This document shows, in pieces, positions 1-7,491 of a stretch of DNA of 22,414 nt; position 1 is the stretch's first letter; each line of letters starts with the position of its first letter. The position numbers were made by a program, and so were the translations under genes. Origin of the DNA: an uncultured Caulobacter sp. GTDB taxonomy: Bacteria > Pseudomonadota > Alphaproteobacteria > Caulobacterales > Caulobacteraceae. The stretch covers positions 1 to 22,414 of the forward strand of contig CALALX010000083.1 of the NCBI GenBank assembly GCA_937925635.1, read 5' to 3'. The notes below the pieces were generated by a model, which searched no databases, had not been told where the DNA came from, and saw nothing but the letters and a program-made list of their open reading frames with translations.

Positions 1-94
1 GCGCCTGAACGGGCCACAACTCGTCTTCGGCATCGGAGAACCGGAAGGGGTGGGGGTCGCCGTCCTGAATCGGGCGGCGCAGGAAGTCCACCAT
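1..94 (-). pseudogene. Edge fragment of an unidentified protein, possibly 5'-truncated
   Basis: On the minus strand a frame runs open to the left edge and reads like real protein: about 47 residues containing HNETAINDRGFMVDFLRRP and then EDELWPVQA, with a natural mix of charged residues. The first ATG after the mcp terminator is at 92-94, with AGGGG about 4 bases before it, but protein-like sequence extends upstream of that ATG to about position 140. The only other ATG I found lies about 290, inside the mcp 3' end, with shadow-like sequence between. This suggests a gene that has lost its 5' part, or a start I cannot recognise. From memory the GYMVDL-type segment resembles C-terminal parts of GSU2403-family nucleotidyltransferase-fold proteins. 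That identification is weak, and the rest of the gene lies outside the window. Confidence 0.3.
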
Positions 95-145
95 GAAGCC
101 CCTGTCGTTGATGGCGGTTTCGTTGTGCAGTTCGCGGCGCTGGAA

Positions 146-180
146 CGAACGAAAACGGGCCGCGCCAGGAGCGCGGCCCG
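146..180 (-). terminator. Intrinsic terminator of the chemoreceptor gene
   Basis: A perfect 10-bp stem, CGGGCCGCGC (156-165) pairing with GCGCGGCCCG (171-180), encloses a 5-base loop. On the minus strand it is followed at once by TTTTCGTTCG. It lies 27 bases past the stop codon of the chemoreceptor gene. There is no T-tract on the plus-strand side, so it acts in the minus direction. Confidence 0.85.
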
Positions 181-206
181 TCGAAGATCCGGTATCGGAT
201 CGGGAT

Positions 207-1793
207 CTAGAACTCTTCCCAATCGTCCGACGCGGGCGCCCGGCGCGCGGAACCGGCGGCGAAGGCTTGCAGTCGCGAGCGGGCCGCATGCACCGGGTTC
301 TCTTCCAGCACCGGCTGCGGAGCGCGCCGCGGCGCCTCGAACCGGACCGGCTCGGGACGCGGCGCTTCGCGGCGAGGCTCGTGACGGACCGCGTCATGGC
401 GGGACGCGGCGCGGGAGACCTCGCGGTCGATCTCGAAGCTGTCGACCAGCGTCGAAAGCTGCCCTGCCTCGCCGCGCAGCGAGCGGGCCGCGGCGGTGGT
501 CTGCTCAACCATGGCCGCGTTCTGCTGGGTCATCTGGTCCATCTGGTTGACGGCGCTGTTGACGTCGCCAAGCGCGGTCGCCTGTTCCTGGGACGAGGCG
601 CTGATCTCGGCGACCAACTCGTTGATCTCGCCGACCTTGCCGACGATGGCCGCCAGGGCCTTGCCGGTCTCGCCGACCAGCTTCACGCCCTCGCCCACCT
701 GAGTGGTCGAGGCGCTGATCAGGGCCTTGATCTCCTTGGCCGCCTCGGCCGAGCGCTGGGCCAGGCCGCGCACTTCGCTGGCGACGACCGCGAAGCCCTT
801 GCCCGCATCGCCGGCCCGAGCCGCCTCGACGCCCGCGTTGAGGGCCAGCAGGTTGGTCTGGAAGGCGATCTCATCGATCACGCCGATGATCTGTCCAATC
901 TGCTGCGACGACTTCTCGATCTCGCTCATCGCGGCGGTGGCCTGACGGACGACATCGCCGGAACGCTCGGCGTCGCCGCGGGCGCCGGTGACGACGGAGG
1001 CGGCCTGCTGGGCGCCCTCGGCCGAACGGCGGACCGTCGCGGTGATCTGATCGAGGGCCGCGGCCGTCTCTTCCAGGCGCGCAGCCTGCTGCTCCGTGCG
1101 CTTGGACAGGTCGTCGGCGGCGTTGGCGATCTCGGCCGAGCCCGCGTTGATGGCGGTCGTCGAGTCGTTGATCGAGGCCATCGCCGTTTTCAGGCTGGTG
1201 ACCGCGGCGTTGAAGTCTTCCTTGAGCTTCTGGTAGGCGCCGGGGAACGCCTCGTCGATGCGGACCCGAAGGTCGCCGCGCGCCAGACGGCCGAGACTGT
1301 CGGCCAGGGTGGCGACCACGGCGTTCTGTTCGGCTTCGCCCTCGCGCCGGGCGTCATCGTTGCGCTTGCGCTCGATCTCGTCCTCGGTGACGTCCTGGGC
1401 GAACTTGACCACCTTGCAGACGCGGCCGTCCGGCCCGAACACCGGGTTGTAGGACGCACGCAGCCAAATCTTGCGCCCGCCCTTGCCGATCCGTTCGAAC
1501 TTGCCGACGCGGAACTCGCCGCGGCCCAGTTCGCTCCAGAGCTGGCGGTACTCGGCGCTGGCGGCGTGTTCGGGCGTGCAGAACAGGCTGTGCTTGCGGC
1601 CCTCGATCTCGCCCGCGCTGTAGCCGACCGTGCTCAGGAAGTTGGCGTTGGCGCGCAGGACGGTGCCGTCGACATCGAACTCGATGATGGCTTGCGACCG
1701 CTCCATCGCGGTTTGCTGGGCTTCGAGTTCGCGGAGCCGCTCCGCGTCCCTGGCGGCCTTTTGGCGGTCGCCTCCCAGAAAGCCGAAAGCCAT
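207..1793 (-). CDS. Soluble PAS-containing methyl-accepting chemotaxis protein
   Basis: A chemoreceptor that should signal to CheA/CheW. The 528-residue protein has no membrane segment, so it is cytoplasmic or part of a soluble array. Order of parts: N-terminal helix (10-33), a PAS sensor domain (about 35-145), a HAMP-like segment (about 155-205), and the methyl-accepting coiled coil (about 215-455). The highly conserved hairpin tip lies near 303-345 (IDEIAFQTNLLALNAGVEAA). A Pro/Arg-rich linker (456-520) follows and the protein ends in DWEEF, which fits the xWxxF pentapeptide (NWETF in E. coli) that docks the methyltransferase CheR. The ATG at 1791-1793 has the ribosome site GGGGGGAAA about 5 bases upstream. 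The ligand is unknown; there are no obvious haem or flavin residues I would assert. A strong terminator follows, so it is probably the last or only gene of its transcript. No other chemotaxis gene is in view. Confidence 0.93.
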   Translation of the reverse strand: MAFGFLGGDRQKAARDAERLRELEAQQTAMERSQAIIEFDVDGTVLRANANFLSTVGYSAGEIEGRKHSLFCTPEHAASAEYRQLWSELGRGEFRVGKFERIGKGGRKIWLRASYNPVFGPDGRVCKVVKFAQDVTEDEIERKRNDDARREGEAEQNAVVATLADSLGRLARGDLRVRIDEAFPGAYQKLKEDFNAAVTSLKTAMASINDSTTAINAGSAEIANAADDLSKRTEQQAARLEETAAALDQITATVRRSAEGAQQAASVVTGARGDAERSGDVVRQATAAMSEIEKSSQQIGQIIGVIDEIAFQTNLLALNAGVEAARAGDAGKGFAVVASEVRGLAQRSAEAAKEIKALISASTTQVGEGVKLVGETGKALAAIVGKVGEINELVAEISASSQEQATALGDVNSAVNQMDQMTQQNAAMVEQTTAAARSLRGEAGQLSTLVDSFEIDREVSRAASRHDAVRHEPRREAPRPEPVRFEAPRRAPQPVLEENPVHAARSRLQAFAAGSARRAPASDDWEEF

Positions 1794-1990
1794 GGATTTC
1801 CCCCCGATGCTCCACGACGCGCCTGGCGGATCGGCGCGACAGTCCGACGTCGCACCGAGTGGTTAACAAGTTCGCAAAACGGCGTTGGCGGAGCCTTCAA
1901 ATCGTGGGGTCGGCTCCGAATTTCCGACATCCGTCAACTCCGGCTTGCGACCCTGCCGGCCCACACCCGGACCGGCCGCAGCCGGGCGAC
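1794..1990. other. Intergenic region upstream of the chemoreceptor gene
   Basis: 197 bp between the chemoreceptor start and the end of the ChaC-like gene, both on the minus strand. On the minus strand it holds a good -35-like TTGACGG near 1933, but no convincing -10 follows, and a single CtrA-like half site TTAACCA (1860-1866). No small gene was recognised here. Confidence 0.4.
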
Positions 1991-2545
1991 TCACCTCGCC
2001 GACGCCTCCCGCGCCTCGACCATCAGCAGGAGACGCTCCATGCAGGCGTCGCGCACCTGATCATCATGGAGGTGGGCGACGAGGTCGGAGAGGTAGTCGA
2101 CGTTGCGTCCCGACAGTCCGGTCGCGCCGGCGATCAGGTCCGCCTGTTGATCGAGGGTCAGCGCGCCCGCCCACTGCGGATGGTCCTTGTCGGACAGGAA
2201 GACCAGACAGGCCACCTCACCGGCCCCGTCGACCATCACGGGGCGCCAGGCCTCGAAATAGGTCTCGGTCGGCTGCTCGCGTTCGCGCAGGTAGGCGTAG
2301 ACCGCGTCCCAGTCGCCGGCCGCGACACGATAGGCCGCGCCGCGCGTCGAGCCTCCCGGCGCCAAGCCCAGAACCAGGCCCGGACGCTCGTAGGTCCCTC
2401 GATGGTGCACGGAATAGATACAGAAAGCCCGTCGGCGGCCGTGGAGAAGCGCGCGGCGGCGTTCTAAATACGGGAACCCGGGCCGCCACATCAGCGATCC
2501 GTATCCGAACACCCAGCGGTCCTGCGCCGCGTCGCCGCCGTCCAT
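1991..2545 (-). CDS. chaC: ChaC-type gamma-glutamylcyclotransferase
   Basis: Predicted to cleave glutathione to 5-oxoproline and Cys-Gly in the cytosol, by membership of the ChaC family. The 184-residue product begins MDGGDAAQDRW and carries the family signature VFGYGSLMW (about residues 11-19), then ERRRALLHGRRRAFCIYS, the glycine-rich LVLGLAPGG, and the YLRERE segment where the catalytic glutamate of the fold is expected. Length matches the bacterial family (about 180-190 residues). A longer frame reaches 2713, but its extra 56 residues are Arg/Ser/Pro-rich shadow sequence overlapping the divergent DUF2125 gene, so the ATG at 2543-2545 is chosen. No clear Shine-Dalgarno site is visible. The gene is divergent from DUF2125 with only 31 bp between start codons, so at least one promoter must overlap the other gene or give a very short leader. 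Confidence 0.88.
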   Translation of the reverse strand: MDGGDAAQDRWVFGYGSLMWRPGFPYLERRRALLHGRRRAFCIYSVHHRGTYERPGLVLGLAPGGSTRGAAYRVAAGDWDAVYAYLREREQPTETYFEAWRPVMVDGAGEVACLVFLSDKDHPQWAGALTLDQQADLIAGATGLSGRNVDYLSDLVAHLHDDQVRDACMERLLLMVEAREASAR

Positions 2546-2576
2546 CCGTTTCGCCGATCCAAGAGCGCCTTCTCCG

Positions 2577-3527
2577 ATGACCCTGCCCCATGCCGAGCGC
2601 GCCCGCAAACCCCGCAGGGGCGGACTTTTCCTGCCCTGGCTTCTAGCGCTTCTGCTGGTCGTCGGCTGGAGCGGCGGCTGGTTCTGGCTGAAGGGCCAGG
2701 TGATCGCCCGCATGGACGCCGGCGTCGAGCGGATGCGCGCCCAGGGCTATGACATCGCCTGGCGCCAGCGCCGGGTCGACGGCTTTCCATTCCGGCTCGA
2801 CATCGAGCTCGACGGCGCCCGGATCGCCGAGCCCTCGGGCTGGGCCCTCGCCGCCCCGACCATGAAGGGCGAGGCCTACATCTATCGGCTCGACCACTGG
2901 GTCCTGGTCGCCCCGACGGGCGTGACCCTGACCCGCCCCGAAGGCGGTCCGGTCACCGTCCGGGCGGAGGCGCTTCGGGCCAGCCTGGCCGGCTTCGACC
3001 AGCATCCGCCGCGGGTTTCGATCGAGGGCGTCGGCCTGGAATTCGAACCGGCTCCGGGCGCCCGGGATTATCCGGTCCAGTCAGCCGAGACGCTGGCGAT
3101 GCACCTTCGCCCCGGCCCGAAAGACCAGGGCGGCTTGCTCTTCCGTGTCGAGGGCGCCCGACTGCGGCTGAAGGGCCTTCCCGAACGCATCGTCCAGGGC
3201 AAGCCGGCCTCCATGATGTGGGACCTCACCCTGTCGAAGATGAGCGCCTTCCGCGGTCAGGACTGGCCTGACGCGGTGCGCAACTGGCGGGACGCGGGCG
3301 GCGTGCTCACGGTCCGCGCGGCCGAGGTGCGCGGCGGCGACGCGGTGCTGTCGGGCAAGGGCGGTCCGCTCACGGTCGACCTCGATGGGCGACTTCGGGG
3401 TGACCTCGAAGCGACGCTGAAGGGCGCGCAGGACGGCGTTCCAGCCTTCAGCGGCGACGTCGAACTCAAGGACGGCGAAGCGGTGATCGGCCCGCTGAAG
3501 CTCGGACCGTCTCCGCGGCTGTATTGA
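2577..3527 (+). CDS. DUF2125 family membrane-anchored protein
   Basis: A 316-residue protein with a basic N-terminus, then one hydrophobic segment (about 17-38, LFLPWLLALLLVVGWSGGWFW), then a long exported domain. The segment YDIAWRQRRVDGFPFRLDIELDGARI (about 58-84) is typical of DUF2125, a family seen in alphaproteobacteria. The remainder is a beta-rich repetitive scaffold ending in GEAVIGPLKLGPSPRLY. That pattern suggests an envelope protein of the AsmA/DUF2125 kind. The function is not known and none is asserted. The ATG at 2577 is the first start and has only a weak ribosome site. It is divergent from the ChaC gene and is followed by a repeat-rich gap before the aromatic operon. Confidence 0.88.
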   Translation: MTLPHAERARKPRRGGLFLPWLLALLLVVGWSGGWFWLKGQVIARMDAGVERMRAQGYDIAWRQRRVDGFPFRLDIELDGARIAEPSGWALAAPTMKGEAYIYRLDHWVLVAPTGVTLTRPEGGPVTVRAEALRASLAGFDQHPPRVSIEGVGLEFEPAPGARDYPVQSAETLAMHLRPGPKDQGGLLFRVEGARLRLKGLPERIVQGKPASMMWDLTLSKMSAFRGQDWPDAVRNWRDAGGVLTVRAAEVRGGDAVLSGKGGPLTVDLDGRLRGDLEATLKGAQDGVPAFSGDVELKDGEAVIGPLKLGPSPRLY

Positions 3528-3536
3528 GCGCTCAAG

Positions 3537-3747
3537 CCTCTCCCGCCTGGAGAGGGGGACCAGCTGACGACTCGTGGAGAGGGATGCACCACCGCCCAAT
3601 GACGCGTTTTGTTGGTTGGGCTCATTTGCGCCGCGCCAATCGTCCCACCGCAGAGGTTCCCGCTCCACCATGCTCCGCTTGCCCCGTTCCCAAGAGGGAG
3701 AGGATTTTCGGCGCAATATTCTTCCCTTGCGCGTGGGCTATTGCCCA
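3537..3747. repeat. Cluster of short inverted repeats in the gap before the aromatic operon
   Basis: The 266 bp between DUF2125 and the chorismate mutase gene hold no gene but many short palindromes. CCTCTCC (3537-3543) pairs with GGAGAGG (3549-3555); another GGAGAGG follows at 3576-3582; CCTCTCCC (3537-3544) also matches GGGAGAGG at 3696-3703 in inverted orientation. After that come GCGCAA/TTGCGC (3711-3716 and 3727-3732) and TGGGC/GCCCA (3734-3738 and 3743-3747). The two outer CCTCTCCC arms frame about 167 bp, which looks like a dispersed intergenic repeat. The last two hairpins could lie in the operon leader. No promoter is clear. Confidence 0.5.
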
Positions 3748-3793
3748 TCTTGCCGCAATGACTTAGGTCCGCCGTCTCGCTTTGGGGATGAAA

Positions 3794-4594
3794 ATGGGCA
3801 AGGACGCCCCCGCCGCACCGCTGACCCTCGACGCTGTCCGTGCGCGCATCGACGCCGTGGACGCCGAGCTCCTGCGGCTGGTCGGCGAGCGGGCGTCGCT
3901 GGCCAAGGCCGTGGCCGAGGCCAAGCGGGTGGCCGGCGATGGCGGCAAGTTCGGCCTGCGTCCGGCCCGTGAGGCCCAGATCGTCCGCAAGATTCTCGCC
4001 GCCAAGGACCCCGCCGCCTCCAACGCCCTGGTCGTGCGCATCTGGCGCGAGATCATGGCCGACAGCCTGGCCCAGCAGGGACCGTTCCACCTTTCGGTCT
4101 GGGGCGGCAAGCTGGAGAGCCGCGCCGTCGAGCTGGCCCGCCTGCGCTTTGGCGCCGCGCCGAAGCTGGCCATGGCCGTCAAGCCTGAGGACGCCCTGGC
4201 CGCCGCCCGCACGCCCGGCGGCGTCGGCGTGCTGGCCCTGGCGCCCGACAGCGCCTGGTGGGGTCGCCTGCTCGCCGAACCGACGCTGAAGGTGTTCGCC
4301 ACCCTGCCCTGCCTCGCGGCTTGGGGCCCGACCTCGGCCGTGGCGGTCGCCCAGGTCGAGGTCGCCCCGACCGGCGCCGACCAGACCCTGTGGGTCACCG
4401 ACGCGCCGGACGTGCGCAAGACGGTCGAGTCCCTGAGCCATGACGGCGTCGCGGCCGCCCCGCTGGTCCAGCACGGCGGCCTGACCCTCTATGCCCTCGC
4501 CGGCTATTATCAGCCCGATGACGCCAGGCTGACCCGCGCGCCGGGGCGGCTGCATGGCGTGATCGGCGCGGCCCCCGAACCCTTCGACCTTTAG
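3794..4594 (+). CDS. Chorismate mutase (AroQ type) with C-terminal extension
   Basis: Converts chorismate to prephenate, the branch step to tyrosine and phenylalanine. Residues about 10-95 form the AroQ helical domain: LDAVRARIDAVDAELLRLVGE, then RASLAKAVAEAKR, RPAREAQIVRKIL and IWREIMADSLAQQ. Counterparts of E. coli R11, R28, K39 and the C-terminal Gln are visible; the positions matching E. coli R51 and E52 are Ile and Val. Residues about 98-266 are an extension that looks distantly like a prephenate dehydratase fold (GVGVLALAPDSAWWGRLLAEP), but the Thr-Arg-Phe catalytic motif of that enzyme is not seen. The ATG at 3794 is preferred because GGGGA lies 5 bases upstream. ATG 3788 and TTG 3782 are in frame but too close to that site. 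First gene of a three-gene operon with hisC (47 bp on) and tyrC. Confidence 0.88.
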   Translation: MGKDAPAAPLTLDAVRARIDAVDAELLRLVGERASLAKAVAEAKRVAGDGGKFGLRPAREAQIVRKILAAKDPAASNALVVRIWREIMADSLAQQGPFHLSVWGGKLESRAVELARLRFGAAPKLAMAVKPEDALAAARTPGGVGVLALAPDSAWWGRLLAEPTLKVFATLPCLAAWGPTSAVAVAQVEVAPTGADQTLWVTDAPDVRKTVESLSHDGVAAAPLVQHGGLTLYALAGYYQPDDARLTRAPGRLHGVIGAAPEPFDL

Positions 4595-4641
4595 ACCGGG
4601 TAGTGTAGAAGCCCGGTTCCTCCCCGAGACCGGACTTCCCC

Positions 4642-5763
4642 ATGACCGCCCAGACCCCCGACCGCTTCAAGTCCGACCGCCCGGTTCCCAAGCCCGGCAT
4701 CGTCGAGATCGAGCCCTACAAGCCTGGCAAGGCCAAGGCCGACGGGGTCGAGAACCCGGTCAAGCTTTCGGCCAACGAGAACATCCTCGGTTCCTCGCCG
4801 AAGGCCCAGGAGGCTTACGCCGGCGCGATCGGCAAGCTGGCCCTCTATCCCGATCCCCGCGCCACGATCGTGCGCGAGGCCATCGCCGCCAAGTACGGGC
4901 TGGAGCCCGAGCGCCTGCTGTTCGGCTGCGGCTCGGACGAGGTGTTCCAGCTGATCTGCCAGACCTTCCTCGAGCCGGGCGACAACATGGTCCAGCCTGC
5001 GCACGGCTTCGCCGCCTGGGCCATCGGCGCCCGCGCCTGCGGCGCCGAGATCCGCAACGCGCCGGAGAAGGACCTGCACGTCGACGTCGACGCCATCCTG
5101 GCCCAGGTCGATGAGCGCACCCGCCTGGTCTTCGTCGCCAACCCGGCCAACCCGACCGGCACCTGGATTCCGTTCAGCGAGATCAAGCGCCTGCACGCCA
5201 ATCTGCCGCCGTCGGTGGTGCTGGTGCTCGACGGCGCCTATGCTGAGTTCCAGAGCGACCGCGAGCACAGCGACGACTTCGAGCTGGCTCGTCACGAGCG
5301 CAACATCGCCGTCACCCGCACCTTCTCGAAGATCTATGGCCTGGCCGCGCTGCGCGTCGGCTGGGGCTACCTGCCGGCCGAGATGACCGCCGCCATCGAC
5401 CGCATCCGCCTGCCCTTCAACGTCAACATCCCGGCCCAGCTGGCCGCGGTGGCCGCGCTGGGCGACGAGGACTTCAAGCAGCGCTCGATCGATCTGGTCG
5501 AGGTCTGGCGGCCGTGGCTGACGCAGCAGCTGTCCGGCATCGGCCTGCAGGTCGCGCCGTCGGCGGCCAACTTCGTGCTGGTCGGTTTTCCTCAGACCCC
5601 GGGCAGGACGGCGGTCGAGGCCGAGGCCTTCCTGGCCTCGCGCGGCTACCTCGTGCGCGGCGTCGGCAACTATGGCCTGCCCGACCACCTGCGCATCACG
5701 ATCGGCCTGGAAGAGCACAACCGCGCCGTGGTCGACCTGCTGGCCGAGTTCATGGCCCGCTGA
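4642..5763 (+). CDS. hisC: Histidinol-phosphate / aromatic aminotransferase
   Basis: A 373-residue fold-type I PLP aminotransferase. Visible marks: LSANENILGSSP (about 42-53), YPDP (69-72), CGSDE (96-100), VANPANPTG (165-173), LDGAYAEF (196-203) with the PLP-binding Asp and Tyr, TRTFSKIYGLAALRVGW with the Schiff-base lysine at 230, and LRITIG near the end with the substrate-carboxylate Arg. HisC enzymes transaminate imidazole-acetol phosphate, and many also transaminate prephenate or aryl-pyruvates. Sitting between chorismate mutase and tyrC it most likely supplies the aromatic aminotransferase step; whether it is also the histidine enzyme depends on other copies in the genome. A similar tyrC-hisH arrangement is known in Zymomonas mobilis. 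Its stop overlaps the tyrC start (TGATG), which implies coupled translation. Confidence 0.93.
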   Translation: MTAQTPDRFKSDRPVPKPGIVEIEPYKPGKAKADGVENPVKLSANENILGSSPKAQEAYAGAIGKLALYPDPRATIVREAIAAKYGLEPERLLFGCGSDEVFQLICQTFLEPGDNMVQPAHGFAAWAIGARACGAEIRNAPEKDLHVDVDAILAQVDERTRLVFVANPANPTGTWIPFSEIKRLHANLPPSVVLVLDGAYAEFQSDREHSDDFELARHERNIAVTRTFSKIYGLAALRVGWGYLPAEMTAAIDRIRLPFNVNIPAQLAAVAALGDEDFKQRSIDLVEVWRPWLTQQLSGIGLQVAPSAANFVLVGFPQTPGRTAVEAEAFLASRGYLVRGVGNYGLPDHLRITIGLEEHNRAVVDLLAEFMAR

Positions 5764-6698
5764 TGCCCGGCAAGCTCTACAACCGTCTGGCCATCGTCGG
5801 CTTCGGCCTGATCGGCAGCTCGCTGGCCCGCATCGCGCGCGAGAAGGGCGTCGTCGGCGAGATCGTCGCCGTCGACTCCTCCGAAAAGCACCGCGAGCGC
5901 ATCGCCGCCCTGGGCCTGGCGGACCGCGTCACCGGCGATATCGCCGAGGGCGTCGCCGGCGCGGATCTGGTCGTCTTCGCCGTGCCTGTGCTGGCGATGG
6001 GAGAAGCCATGGCCGCCGCCGCGCCGGCCCTGGCCCCCGGCGCCACGGTCACCGACGTCGGTTCGGTGAAGGGCAGCGTCGCCGAGGCGCTGAAGGCCAG
6101 CGCCCCGGACCATGTCTTTGTCATCCCCGGGCACCCGATCGCCGGCACCGAGCACTCGGGGCCCGAGGCCGGCTTCGCCGAGCTGTTCGACGGCCGCTGG
6201 GTGATCCTGACGCCGGACGAGGGCCGTGAGGACGCGCCCTATGTCGAGGCGACCGCCAAACTGGCGACGTTCTGGCGAGCCTGCCGCGCCCAGGTCGAGC
6301 AAATGGACCTCAAGCACCACGACCTCGTGCTGGCCATCACCAGCCACCTGCCCCACCTGATCGCGTACAACATCGTCGGCACGGCCTCGGACCTCGAGGG
6401 CGTCACCGAGGGCGAGGTGATGAAGTATTCGGCCGGCGGCTTCCGCGACTTCACCCGCATCGCCGCCAGCGATCCGACCATGTGGCGCGACATTTTCGTG
6501 GCCAACAAGGAAGCGGTGCTGGAGGTGCTGGGCCGCTTCACCGAGGACCTCCAGGCCCTCAGCCGGCACATCCGCTGGGGCGAGGCGGACAAGCTGCACG
6601 ACCTGTTCACGAAGACCCGCGCCATTCGCCGCGGCGTCATCGCGCTGGGTCAGGAAAGCGCCGAGCCGAACTTCGGCCGGGATCGCGGGAAGCACTGA
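5763..6698 (+). CDS. tyrC: Cyclohexadienyl / prephenate dehydrogenase
   Basis: Oxidatively decarboxylates prephenate (or arogenate) using NAD(P), the committed tyrosine step. The 311-residue protein opens with a Rossmann fold (IVGFGLIGSSLA, glycines at 13, 15 and 18) and an Asp in AVDSS after the second strand. The catalytic region HPIAGTEHSGPEAG (about 121-134) follows, then a helical dehydrogenase C-domain (KHHDLVLAITSHLPHLIAY, FRDFTRIAASDPTMWRDIF). Length fits the TyrA/TyrC family without a fused mutase or ACT domain. The start ATG (5763-5765) overlaps the hisC stop by one base. A longer upstream frame is a shadow of hisC. Last gene of the operon; the gap to the convergent SRPBCC gene is 42 bp. 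The lack of an ACT domain suggests no direct allosteric tyrosine sensing of the ACT type; this is inference. Confidence 0.93.
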   Translation: MPGKLYNRLAIVGFGLIGSSLARIAREKGVVGEIVAVDSSEKHRERIAALGLADRVTGDIAEGVAGADLVVFAVPVLAMGEAMAAAAPALAPGATVTDVGSVKGSVAEALKASAPDHVFVIPGHPIAGTEHSGPEAGFAELFDGRWVILTPDEGREDAPYVEATAKLATFWRACRAQVEQMDLKHHDLVLAITSHLPHLIAYNIVGTASDLEGVTEGEVMKYSAGGFRDFTRIAASDPTMWRDIFVANKEAVLEVLGRFTEDLQALSRHIRWGEADKLHDLFTKTRAIRRGVIALGQESAEPNFGRDRGKH

Positions 6699-6740
6699 GC
6701 ACGAGTCGCTGAGTTCGGAGTTCGGTGGAGCTCGGTCTCC

Positions 6741-7325
6741 CTACTCCCCGCTCCCCCGCGCCACGTCGCGCAGGTTCACCAGCACCTTCGGGGTGTCCTT
6801 GCGCAGGCCGGCGCGGACGACGGCGGGCGGGACGAGAATGCGGGCGGCGAGCCGGTTCTCGTAGGTGACCCGGGTCCAGTCGCCCTGCTCGAGTCTGGTC
6901 AGGGTCCACTCCCCTTCCATCGCCTTCAGGTCGCCGTCGACCCGGCGGAAGCGGATGCGGCGGTAGGGCTCGTAGTCCGAGCGGAACACATTGCGCAGCG
7001 TCGGCAGCAGCAGGTTGCCCTTGGTGACGTGTTCGCGCACGTCCCAGCCGGCGCCCTGCTGCAGCACGCGGCAGCGGGTGACGCTCGTCACCAGCTTCGC
7101 GGCGTAGCGGCAGTCGGTCATCGCCCGCCAGATGCGCTCGGCCGGCGCCGGGATGTCGATCGCGGCGTGGATGCGGGCGCTTTCCCCGTCCGGGTCCAAG
7201 GTCACCGAGATCCATGGCAGACCGGCGCGCAGCGTGCGCGAGGCGTCGCCGGGCAAGGGCGCGGCAAGCGCGACGCCGGCGCCCCCCATCGCCAGCGCCA
7301 TCGACAATGCGGCGCTTCGGATCAT
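6741..7325 (-). CDS. Secreted SRPBCC (START-like) domain protein
   Basis: A 194-residue protein with a signal peptide (MIRSAALSMALAMGGAGVALA, probable cut after an Ala-x-Ala near residue 22) and a START/polyketide-cyclase-type ligand-binding fold. Visible fold marks are ARIHAAIDIPAPAERIWRAMTDCRYAAKLV (strand and first helices), SVTRCRVLQQGAGWDVREHV, YRRIRFRRVDGDLKAMEGEWTL and the long C-terminal helix after RLAARILVPPAVVRAGLRKD. Such proteins bind hydrophobic ligands; the ligand here is unknown. The ATG at 7323-7325 is chosen because GGAGGG (7333-7338) sits 7 bases upstream and a signal peptide follows directly. The frame extends to 7463 but that part looks like non-coding leader. Converges with tyrC and is divergent from the thioesterase. 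Confidence 0.85.
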   Translation of the reverse strand: MIRSAALSMALAMGGAGVALAAPLPGDASRTLRAGLPWISVTLDPDGESARIHAAIDIPAPAERIWRAMTDCRYAAKLVTSVTRCRVLQQGAGWDVREHVTKGNLLLPTLRNVFRSDYEPYRRIRFRRVDGDLKAMEGEWTLTRLEQGDWTRVTYENRLAARILVPPAVVRAGLRKDTPKVLVNLRDVARGSGE

Positions 7326-7397
7326 CGATCCGCCCTCCAAAGCCTGCACAACGTCGCAAGGGAGACTGCCCCAGCGGCCGGTCGCGTCCAGTCGACT

Positions 7398-7450
7398 CGG
7401 CCGGCAGGAGAGCCTGCCCTCGGCCGCCGTCGCTAAAGGGAGAGTGCGAC
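7398..7450 (+). other. Structured intergenic segment, candidate small RNA or leader
   Basis: Within the 260-bp divergent gap two stable stems are seen. The first is CGGCC (7398-7402) with GGCCG (7422-7426), enclosing GGCAGG (7403-7408) with CCTGCC (7413-7418) around an AGAG loop. The second is GTCGC (7429-7433) with GCGAC (7446-7450) around a purine-rich 12-base loop. They lie 40-90 bp upstream of a plus-strand terminator-like hairpin, though no gene on that strand precedes it. No known riboswitch class was recognised and no promoter is clear. The stems could also belong to the untranslated leader of the minus-strand SRPBCC gene. Confidence 0.3.
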
Positions 7451-7491
7451 AGGCCAGCAACAAGTCCGCGACAGAGGAACAACGGCTGGTT

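Noticed and set aside
1860..1866. TTAACCA half site upstream of the chemoreceptor gene as a CtrA box
   Set aside because: The second half site is missing at the 7-base spacing in either direction.
93..2060. A 655-codon open frame on the plus strand
   Set aside because: It is antisense to the chemoreceptor gene, whose protein has clear PAS and methyl-accepting domains. High GC keeps antisense frames open; the composition is shadow-like.
3257..4555. A 432-codon minus-strand frame over the chorismate mutase gene
   Set aside because: It crosses the intergenic repeat region and is antisense to a recognisable chorismate mutase.
4595..4617. ACCGGG/CCCGGT hairpin between the chorismate mutase gene and hisC
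   Set aside because: The stem is only 6 bp, the loop is 11 bases and no T-tract follows; an internal terminator in this operon is not supported.
7398..7450. Possible glycine-type riboswitch, suggested by an AGAG loop and nearby purine-rich segment
   Set aside because: The conserved core of the glycine riboswitch is not present, and the neighbouring genes do not concern glycine.
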